DNA of 64,000 nt from Hyaloperonospora brassicae (taxonomy: Eukaryota > Oomycota > Peronosporomycetes > Peronosporales > Peronosporaceae): positions 30,713-94,712 of the forward strand of contig CANTFL010001442.1 in NCBI GenBank assembly GCA_947650285.1. Direction: 5' to 3'. Under the pieces are notes generated by a model. The model did not search any database, was not told the origin of the DNA, and saw only the letters and a program-made list of their open reading frames with translations. The stretch's first letter is position 1. Every line of letters begins with the position of its first letter. Shown here piece after piece: positions 55,867 to 64,000 of this stretch. The position numbers and the translations under genes are program-made.

Positions 55867-57347
55867 ATGTCTATGCGGGGTGACTCCAAGAAGACACATC
55901 CTGTCGCTGCAAGCGCCCGTGATATCACACCTCGTGCACACGATGACTTCGAGTTGGGATTCATCTACTCTGACGGGTCAGATGCGTCTGATTCGGGAAA
56001 GGTTTCAGGGGCACCGCGATCACCTGCGGTGCCTCTTACTTCATCAAAGGAACTGTCGAATGAACGGACTCGCGACTTGCGTCATAGTCTGCTCGGCAGC
56101 GATGATGAGTACGGTAGTGGGTACGATTATTGGTGCTCGTGCGAAGACACACGAGTTGATCGTGGCGATAGCGCAAGGCGTCGTCGCTCTAAGGACCGTG
56201 GTCCCGTCGAAGTTACCAAGTTAAAGCCTGATGATCTTAAGCCGTTGCGCTTGCCCGACCATCTCATCAATAGCTTTTCTCACGAGACAAGGCAACACCA
56301 TCGAATTCCATTATTTGATGCGAGTGAGCTTCTGGACTTAAGTTCCAGCGCGAATAACTTTCGCGCTTAAAAATACTTCTTTCGCGATGCCTTTCTTAAG
56401 CATTGGTTGTACAACGGTAACCAATACCCTTATAAAAACTCTCTTTTGGAGGCGTGGAACGCGCTCGTTCAAAATATAAAGAAATTAAGACGAGAAGCGT
56501 GGCTCCCAAACTTGAGAAAGTACACGTCAAGTTTCGAAAACGAACGCCAACCGGTGCAAGGTACCGGCTGCATTAATTTTCTCGTGAGGCAGGCATTCCT
56601 TGCCTCACATGGGGTGACCCTTGTGCGAGATGTGTAGTCAAATTGCAGCGCGCTTTAAGGGAAGTCTTTCCCTTAGTTCGCCCTGGAGAAGAGCGCACAT
56701 CTCGGGCTAATATGCAAGACGCGATTGCAAACTTGCAATCCGTTTACAATCGCCAAAAGCGCGTCCTTAGCGATGGGCCCAAGGACCAATTGGATGAGTC
56801 TCGTCGTACTGGTGGACGAGACCCTCAACATCAGCCATCAGCTGCGATCGAGGCTCACAGCTGTCATCTGATTGTGAATACCCACGCCAGCGGACAAGAT
56901 AACTTGTCGCTCCCCGTTCATCACGCAGTCGCTCATGATAATCCCCACGCAAAAGCGTCGACCACCGTAAGAATCCACGAGTGGTTCCGGTGGTGGTGGG
57001 AAGACAAGGTCCGGCTCAGCCGCCGGGGCTTCAGGAGATTTGCAGTCGCTATAAACGCGTCCTGACCGAGTTGAGGGAGGACGTGGAGCACGGGTACAGT
57101 AGTCAGCATGATCTGTGACGAATGTGCGATGTCTCCGTACCGGTCGGGAGAAGAAAGGTGGGAAATCGCGTTCGCCCAGCTCGAGAACGAACGCGACATT
57201 CGTCTCTTCCGCAACAAGCTAGAGGCTGATCATCGCGATACTGTGCTACGGTAGGACTAACACAAAAGGATGGTGCGTGATCACAAGAATGTGTTGGAAA
57301 TTCTTGAGCGTGGCGGCTGTCTCCGTTCTCGGAAGAGAGCCTCGTAA
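55867..57347 (+). pseudogene. Antisense ORF of element D
   Basis: Start MSMRGDSKK at 55867, then 168 open codons, then pieces at 56407-56637 and 56643-57065, ending with an ERGG-basic tail and stop near 57347. It has the same breaks as C plus a few private changes. The residues are homologous to the intact B protein. Confidence 0.75.
56767..56952 (-). pseudogene. Chromodomain remnant of element D
   Basis: Same 61-codon remnant as in C (SYLVRWRGYSQS...SQLMADVEG). Confidence 0.72.
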
Positions 57348-57399
57348 TGATAGTACGGGCGGAGACGACCAACATAGAATGTAGGATGCGTGCGCATCC

Positions 57400-58579
57400 T
57401 ACGAGGCAGCTTAATTTTGTATGCATTGCCTTTGAGGTTCAATACACGAATGGGATCAAATTATTTCGGCAGTAGTCTACTACTGCCGACATAAGTGACT
57501 GCATGTCTAGGAAGGTTTATAGTGGACAATAATAATAGGTCGCTAACCTTAAATGAAAGAACATTTGCTCTCCCATTTTTGTCTGCGGTCCGTTTCTGGC
57601 GGTCCATCGTGTTATCAATGGAGTCCTGAAAGAAACGGACTACCGCCTCTCGAGTCAATAGGAATCTCTCTGTTGACTCGTTGTTGTGTCTAAAATTGCG
57701 CTTCTTGCGCACTGATAGGAGGTATTTCTCCTCTTCAGCGAGGGTGTCTACTTCCTCGCTCGATGATCATTGAAGATGCCGAATATTCTAGCATCATCAT
57801 CATTGTCTGATGTAGCAGCAGAGTCATCGCTACTGCTAAGATCAACTTCGTCGATGTCGACATTGTCGACGTCGGCGTCAAACGTATCGGCGTGAGAAGT
57901 GATACGTGATGAGCAAGAGCCGAAACGGTTTTTCTCAAGCGAGTTCCACCCGCCCTTAACTCAAAGTCACTCTGTAACAGGGCGGGAATACGTGGGTGGC
58001 GTAAGCCTTTGACGTAAAACGGTGTATGCGTCATGGACGTATGCACGGAGTTGTTGATGGCGAATTAGACCATCGGCAAGAACCTACGTCAACTCGAAAA
58101 GGAGTAGACGTATCCTCGAAGTATTTCTTCGAGGACACGGTTTGCACGTTCTTTCTGACCATCGGTTTCGGGATGATTAGAGGTTGACATTTTCAACTCT
58201 GTTACCAAAGTGTGGAACACAGATAGCAAAACTTCGCCGTGAATTGAGGGTCACGGTCGGAGACGAGTTTACGGGGTAACCCTCGTAGTCGAAACATTGT
58301 GTCGATGAAGACACGCACACATCCTTGTGCAGAGATCGACTCAGAAAACGCATCAAGATGCACCATCTTGCTGAAATGATCAACAAGCACAAGAATACCA
58401 TTATTATTGTGAGTGTATTCGGGAAACCCGAAGACAAAGTTAATGGAAACAGACTCCCGACACTCTGCCGAGACCGGCAGAGGCTGTAATCGCGAGCAGA
58501 AAGAAGGAATAGGCTTCACCCGCTGACAGACCTCGCAATAACGAATGTACCTGCGCACAAACTGATACTGGCGTGTCAA
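57400..58579 (-). pseudogene. Integrase of element D
   Basis: Mirror of 42713-43920: CEVCQRVKP, INFVFGF, VSDRDPQF, VVRFFQDSI. It contains the zinc-domain TGA (58576-58578) with the neighbouring one-base deletion and the same internal stops as C. Confidence 0.82.
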
Positions 58580-60332
58580 AAAAAGTCACGACTAACCGTA
58601 AGTCTTGTCACGGCAACGATGCCCATATGTTGGTGCATTGTGATATTCGAACATGATGCGCAAACACACATCATCATGATCGGGTATGACGACACGTGGA
58701 TTGTCGTCAGCAACTGCTGTGCAGTACATCAACCCATTGCGAGTCGTAAATTGATCCAAAGAGGAACGGTATGGAGCCGGAAAATTCGAGAAGGATTTTC
58801 GGAATGGATTTACAAGATGATCCATCAAATTGAGGAGAGTCGTGTCTCCTGCGTAGTCCTACCGCACGTCATTGAGTAACGGCGACGACGGCACACTGAC
58901 TGGCAAAGCTGCAACAGTGGGTAAGACCTCACTGTTAAACTGCACAGTCGGCTCGAAATCAGGCTGACGCGAAAGCGCATCAGCGACGACGTTCAGGTGT
59001 CCTAGTTTATATTCCACGGATAAGTTGTATTTCGAGAAGAAAGACAGCCACCTCGCCATTCTTTGCGAGCGATGTGGACTGTTTACGGCCTTGCTTATCG
59101 ACGCATGATCCGTATAGACGATGAAAGTTCTACCTCCCAGGAGATAGACGCGGAAATTAGCCAGTGCATATTCCACGGCAAGGAGTTTCTTGTCATGCAC
59201 TGGATAATTGCATTAAGTTGTTTGCAGCTGACGCGGCTGATAACAGACGACGCGCTCCACACCGTTTGTGTCATACTGCATCAACGCACAGCCGATCGCA
59301 AAATTGCTGGCGCCACAGACCACATGAAATGGTATGTCCTGGTCGGCAGTCTCCAAGATGGGCGATTGCATCAAGCTCTGCTTTATACCTTCAAAGGAAC
59401 GCTGACAGTCAGCGTTCCATGACCACTTCACATTTTTTTAGTAAACAAATAGGATGCACAGTTATATCGGCGTAGTTACGCGATTACTTGTGCAAGTAAG
59501 CCGCTAGACCAAGGCATTAACGAAGTCCCTCGACGTCGACTGGCATAGACCAGTCGGTGGTCGCCTTGATCTTCTTGGGATCAGGGCGTATGCCATTCTT
59601 GCTCACGATGCACCCAAGAAGTGGAATTTCGCTAGCCGCGAATATACGCTTCTTGAGGTTGGCGTACATCTTATTCTTGCGCATAAGTTGAAGAACCTGA
59701 CGAACGTATGTTCTGTGAACTTCCAAGCCCGTCTTTCCATCCACAGCCCGACTATGGACGATCAAAACGTCAAAGTAACTCGGTGCTAAATCCCGCACCG
59801 GTCTTAACAGATTTGTTACACATCTGTTGAAAGTTGCAGGGGCGTCACTCAGCCCCCGTGGCATCATTATCCACTCCTACAACATACCACTGGGGGTGCA
59901 TACTACTATGAACGGGATGTCTCGTTCACGCATGAAGATTTGATAAAAGCCAACCATCAGATCCATGGACGAAAAAATGGTACTCTTTGATATACCGTCA
60001 ATGATTACGTCTTTCCTCGGTATCGGCGTCTGAGCCGGTAGCGTTGCATCATTCAAGTTGTTGAATGCGTGCACAATACGCCATCCTGCTGTGTCCTTTC
60101 TCACACAGAAGGTCGAAAAGCTGTAATGGAAAGTTGATTCCCTGACATGGCCCGCGGCCAAGCAATTTGTAAATAACTTATTAATCGCTAGTACTTGTTC
60201 ACGAGGCAGTGGCCACTGCTTCATGACACAATACTTCGAGTCCGGTTTTGGCTCAATCTCATGACGAGTGCCTTTTTCTTTGGGTGACTTGAAAGGCACA
60301 AATTCATAGAATACATCCTTGAAGTCGATCAA
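58580..60332 (-). pseudogene. RT-RNase H of element D
   Basis: Mirror of 40962-42712 with the same stops. The Y-x-D-D box reads YFDVL here, so one catalytic Asp is lost in addition to the Asp-to-Gly in RNase H shared with C. A further private stop sits after GMLW. Confidence 0.85.
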
Positions 60333-61398
60333 TCCTTGTACAAAGAATTTGCCCGGAGCAAAGCCCAGGATTGAGATGCACTTCTCTTAGTCCGACTGTC
60401 TTCTCATCGATGACACTTTAGTCCATCGATGAACTGTTGAGAACTCGTTCGTTCTCAGTAAAAACTATTTCCGACCGAATAATGGTGGCGTACTCGCTCT
60501 CCGCGACGAGTACATCGACATGCCTGACTTTGACAGTACGCAGATCACGCAATAACCATTTTGGTTTCAGTGTTGGCAATTGAGTTATCTCCGAAGTTTA
60601 CTTTGGAGGCACTATCAGGTCAAGCGTCTAAGCGCCTACGCTTGATCCGTCATCGACCCAGACATAAATATCTCGGTTAATTCCTGGGAAATCACATTTG
60701 CAGGATGCTGGGGACCCAAACCACTTGAGGAACGTTACTCAAGTACGTGAGGACTATTTTCCTCCACGTCTTCTGACAGCGCCTGCGCAAATCCAGTCAG
60801 GTAACGATCGTCTACGGTCGACTTACTAGTCGATTTATGACCTCCGTGATGCCGATCACTGGCAACCAATTTCTTCTTTCTCGGGGGCTGCCTTCCCGGC
60901 ATGCGTCCCTGTCCCATTTCACTCGTCTTCAAGTGGTGAACTTTCGGCGCCACCTGTGCATTTGCTCAGTCGCTGGGAGCTTCCTAAATAGTGTAGTGAT
61001 CATCTTCACTGCGGTCTTGTACAGTCGTGCTAACGACCGTACCACAAGTAAGGCAATCGCACTCACTCGCAGTACACCCACACGCTTGTGGGCGACCCAT
61101 GACGTTCATCCGATGACCATCGGATGAACAAGTGGCCAGAATTTCTAAGATTGGTGCTGCCAGCTCACCCTAAGCACGTACCTTCTGATCCAAGGCAGTC
61201 GTTGGATGACGTCGAAATTGTCATTCAAATTCAGTACGATGAAATCATCATCGTACTTTTCGCATTCTAACTTGTAGCTAATTCCGACAGCACTTTTAAT
61301 CATAGTGATCGATGTGCCAGTGGCTAGTCGTACCGACATCCTCGTCGGAAGGATCTACCGCTCGACAAAGATAATTCTTCCAGCCTCTAGTGACTGAC
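60333..61398 (-). pseudogene. Protease and linker of element D, cut at breakpoint
   Basis: The protease C-terminal part (RLATGTSITM, then a DDDFIVLNLND segment and RLPW) and linker. The active-site segment is absent because homology to C begins only at the GTCACTAGAGG that follows it. Confidence 0.8.
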
Positions 61399-62604
61399 AA
61401 ATAGTGCGGTTATAGCCATCTGCTAGAAATACAGTGAGAAGAGGCGGACGTTCTATTAATATAATATATGAACACAAGCTATTTTAAACATATGCGAATA
61501 TTCTAAATATACAATTGCGCAATCAAATATGGACTTAGAAAACTAAGGTTTTAAAAAGTTACACCGATTTTGCAAAACTGTACCCGGTATGCAGACGCAA
61601 TGCATGAGAGCTATTTAAACTAATAAATTAAGGCCAGATCGCGAATAATACAAATGAGGGTTGTGTGCACCGTAGAAAATTTGGTATAGAAGGAGCGAGG
61701 AATTGGATTGAGCTTTCGACCATTTTCCCACTAGAAATTTTATACATCATCCGTAAAAAAAAGGATTCCTTTACAATTCTCGAATGATTATGCAAGTTAG
61801 ATTATTGAGCTATTATATTGGCGATGCTTCGGTTCTTTATTACTCGTGCACTATCGGTATATGGGCAATCTTTTGCTTTATGTATCCTGTCTATTGACGA
61901 TATGTTTATGAACGCTCTAAGGATGGCAATCCTGATAAAGTGTGAAACATATGGTGACCACGATTCCTAAACTCAATGGAAAAGGTATGACCCGAATAGT
62001 AAAGCCCATTTAAAATATCTATAAAGGAAGACAGAAACAGTATATGTAACCTTTAAAAATTATACATACATAATAATGACGTAATTGATATTATAATGAG
62101 CTATAATGAACAAAATACAAGATCTCAGAGCAAGTGATAAACATATTTCGTAAATATTTTTATCCTCACAGAGTGCAAGCGTCTTTGTGTACCTTATCAT
62201 AACAATTTGCCAAGCTTTTTCTTCCATGTTCCAGAAAGTTTTCGATGATATCTCTTAACTTTGATCTTATACAGAAGAATTAACTACTGACCTCCTTGGC
62301 AGCTATAATCTAAAGAGACTGCAGACCATTTTAAAATTATATTCGACAGCGGACAAGAGAAGCTTTCGTGAAAGATTGCGTCACCTATACACGAATAATT
62401 GAGATAAAATGTGTTACAAGATTTTCCCGAGGCATATAGCGCACTAACATCGCCTACGAATCGTTAGATAGTATTGAGCTTTTATAGGTAAGAACGGGCT
62501 GGTTTTTTTGCGATATGGTTGTCTGATCTCCAAATGTTCCCATCGCATCAAACACGTAAGGTTGCCACTCATCTAAAAAAATGAATTTATCATCTGGATT
62601 ACAC
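61399..62604. other. AT-rich gene-free segment
   Basis: I see no ORF with protein-like features and no repeat. It lies between the inversion breakpoint and the Pack-type element. Confidence 0.55.
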
Positions 62605-62680
62605 AATATATATAGGGAACTGCTAAATTTACACCCTTTTTCCTTAGATTCACAACCCTTCTTTAAATCTTATATATACA
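62605..62680 (+). repeat. Left terminal inverted repeat
   Basis: Pairs with 63492-63570 over most of its length, with a few mismatches and small gaps. The outer edge near TAGGGAACTG is less certain. Confidence 0.7.
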
Positions 62681-62681
62681 A

Positions 62682-62925
62682 GGTACGCAATCGCCATTGG
62701 ACAAAGACGAGTACTTTCTCTGCCAATTGGCTACGGGCTACATCTTGCGCGCTGCTGGAGCTGCTGGCACCGAAATAGACAAAAAAGTCAAAGCCGCGAT
62801 GGAGCCGGGCGCACTTGTGTCCGACGAGATTGTCGTCGGTATGATAAGGACGCTATCAAGAGTTCGGAATGCCGTCGTGGCTTTATTCTTGACGACTTTT
62901 CACGAATGGTCGTGCAGGCCAAAAA
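62682..62925 (+). pseudogene. Adenylate kinase fragment
   Basis: The frame begins with GTQSPLDKDEYFLCQLATG, equivalent to the stretch after the P-loop of adenylate kinase, then YILRAAGAAGTEIDKKVKAA and GALVSDEIVVGMI. This is the AMP-binding (NMP) region with conserved order. A one-base loss near 62844-62849 shifts the frame. The homology goes on in the next frame as KSSECRRGFILDDFSRMVVQ. The P-loop itself, the LID domain and the C terminus are missing, and the normally conserved GD of ATGDMLR is GY. The piece cannot make an active enzyme. Confidence 0.85.
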
Positions 62926-62985
62926 GAAGAGAGCAATAGGAGATCCAGATGAGTGTCCAGGTTGCAACGCAGAGGATAACCATAG

Positions 62986-63399
62986 TTCCCTCTTTTTGTA
63001 TGCGTAGTCCTCGCAACTTATTTGTGCCTGCTGGCTATCAATGACCTCTCTTTCGCTAGCTGGGCGTACTTGTTGTACCTAACAGTGACAACGGTCCTCA
63101 AGGCGCGTGAAGGTGACGATGTGGGCTGGAGCCAAGTGGCACAAATCACCTGGGACGTTGTGTCACTGCCGCTCAAAGTGCTTCAGACGATGGCCGTAAT
63201 GGAGATCGTGCACGATGCCGTGGGCTTTTTGCGATCTCCTGTGGGCTCTACACTCATGCAAGTGAGCTCTCGGATATGGCTCGTCTGGCACAGTATCCAT
63301 AAGTTGCTCCCAACTGGCATCTCAACCTCGGGAGGAGGAAGCATGTTATTGCGTGGAGCCCTATCAGTAAACGCAGGAGGAGCTAGACCACAGGCGTAA
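62986..63399 (+). pseudogene. 3-hydroxyacyl-CoA dehydratase (HACD/PTPLA) N-terminal fragment
   Basis: Open from 62986, with no in-frame ATG near the start. The segment AINDLSFASWAYLLYLTVTT is the first membrane segment of PTPLA-family dehydratases. PLKVLQTMAVMEIVHDAVGF and RSPVGSTLMQVSSRIWLVW follow, the most conserved N-terminal blocks. After LVW the expected sequence is lost (frame change or recombination). The catalytic Tyr and Glu of the later membrane segments are absent. In the family, these ER enzymes perform the third step of very-long-chain fatty acid elongation. Here it is a non-functional fragment 60 bp after the adenylate kinase piece, in the same orientation. Confidence 0.82.
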
Positions 63400-63491
63400 G
63401 TAGTATCTTATGCATTTATTACGTATTACCTCCAATTAATAGCCTAGTTTATTGAAAATACCTTTGCCAGAAATCAAATTTTAAAACGAAT

Positions 63492-63570
63492 GGGGATTTA
63501 TATATAAATTTTGAAGGAAGGGTGTGAATTTAAAATAAAGGGGTGTGAATTTAGCGATTCTATATGTATA
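63492..63570 (+). repeat. Right terminal inverted repeat
   Basis: Contains two copies of GGGTGTGAATTTA spaced 20 bp apart and is the inverted partner of 62605-62680. Confidence 0.7.
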
Positions 63571-64000
63571 TTTATATATGAATATTTTCGAGTATCAAGC
63601 AATCGAGAAATCGGACATTGACGTTTAGTACAGCGCCGTATTACTTAAGATCTCCACGGTAAGTATATAAAAGAGGGAGACCGGATTTTGCCATAAAATA
63701 GTTTATATCACGCACACGACAATAAAGATGATCACGGGATACTCTGAAGTTTGCATTAGATTGCTTGCTGCAAGTGACCGCACCTAATATGTACTGCACA
63801 CTGAGCCTTTTAACATACATGCGATTAATTTAACCCAAACTGCTTGCTTAACATGTTGCGAGCTACTTGAAAAAAAGTTACTGTACAAATTTAGGAATAC
63901 GATTATATAATTGCCTTGGTTTCACTTCATCTTTATGGACACATTATTGCTATTCACGCGATTTATATCTTTATATTAATCTTTTGGCTTCATGAGTGTG
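63571..64000. other. AT-rich right end
   Basis: No gene or repeat recognised. Confidence 0.5.

Larger units (their letters stand above)
55299..61398 (-). mobile_element. Element D: inverted right part of the C' unit
   Basis: It contains LTR3 and all internal sequence from the protease to the 3' LTR, in reverse orientation, but no gag or 5' LTR. It stops at 61398, opposite to the point where C' stops. Its length (5660 bp internal) plus C' (1280 bp) plus about 88 missing bases equals the 7031-bp interior of C within a few bases. Confidence 0.85.
62605..63570 (+). mobile_element. Pack-type TIR element carrying two host gene fragments
   Basis: Terminal inverted repeats of about 65-75 bp (left about 62605-62680, right about 63492-63570) enclose two coding fragments of unrelated housekeeping genes. 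The left end reads GCTAAATTTACACCC...TTCACAACCCTTC. The right end's complement reads GCTAAATTCACACCCC...TTCACACCCTTCC. Each terminal repeat holds two copies of a TTCACACCCTT-like word, possible transposase-binding sites. There is no transposase gene, so it would depend on an autonomous relative. The AT-rich flanks prevent a firm call of the target duplication: TATATATA and TATATGTA are candidates for 8 bp, which would suit a hAT element. Confidence 0.7.

Noticed and set aside
1..64000. CRISPR arrays, rRNA genes, prokaryotic operons
   Set aside because: No regularly spaced direct repeats of CRISPR type, no rRNA signatures, and the gene content is eukaryotic.

Overview
The window looks like a repeat-rich, AT-rich piece of an oomycete genome (Phytophthora or downy-mildew type). 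Four observations support this. There are Ty3/gypsy chromovirus-like retrotransposons with very short spacers. There is one intronless, GC-rich gene (22561-23196, minus) coding for a secreted protein with an RxLR-like motif at the usual position. That gene has an oomycete-type initiator about 70 nt upstream of its ATG. There are also relics of tRNA-derived and DNA transposons. Apart from the effector candidate I see no intact host gene. No CRISPR array, rRNA gene or functional tRNA is visible.

Layout. 1-5772: no supportable gene. 5773-13757: element A (+), a gypsy element with 5-bp target duplication TCGAC. 14150-22136: element B (-), a young copy of the same subfamily with TSD TTAAT and nearly identical LTRs; it faces A tail-to-tail across a 392-bp spacer. 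22561-23196: effector candidate. 23.3-38.1 kb: mostly non-coding, with a SINE-like unit, a dispersed repeat, a decayed third gypsy family (about 32.3-35.7 kb) and a 15-bp-period minisatellite. 38148-47278 and 55299-61398: a second gypsy subfamily (C, C' and D). I read these as one dead element duplicated in tandem by LTR-LTR crossover and then cut by a roughly 14-kb inversion (47279-61398). 47279-55298 and 61399-62604: very AT-rich, empty. 62605-63570: a short element bounded by terminal inverted repeats that carries fragments of two host genes, adenylate kinase and a 3-hydroxyacyl-CoA dehydratase (HACD/PTPLA).

The main discoveries are in the gypsy elements. (1) Their whole length, LTRs and coding sequence alike, is tiled with short, often perfect hairpins (arms 7-11 bp, loops 3-10 nt). 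Stems of subfamilies A/B and C/D differ by compensatory base pairs. (2) Each has a long antisense ORF between integrase and 3' LTR (535 codons, intact in B at 14675-16282). Its coiled-coil end is overprinted on the sense-strand region leading to the chromodomain. (3) Sense pol is interrupted by stops, several shared between copies, including a UGA inside the integrase zinc domain shared by both subfamilies. (4) The two-part gag reads through an ATGA start/stop overlap, and the gag stop codon lies in the 5' arm of a conserved hairpin.

How the parts work together: gag, protease, RT/RNase H and integrase are the usual copy-and-paste machinery. The chromodomain would steer integration to marked chromatin. 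The antisense product is unknown. All coordinates come from reading the sequence. Homology calls rest on motif recognition and were not tested by database search.
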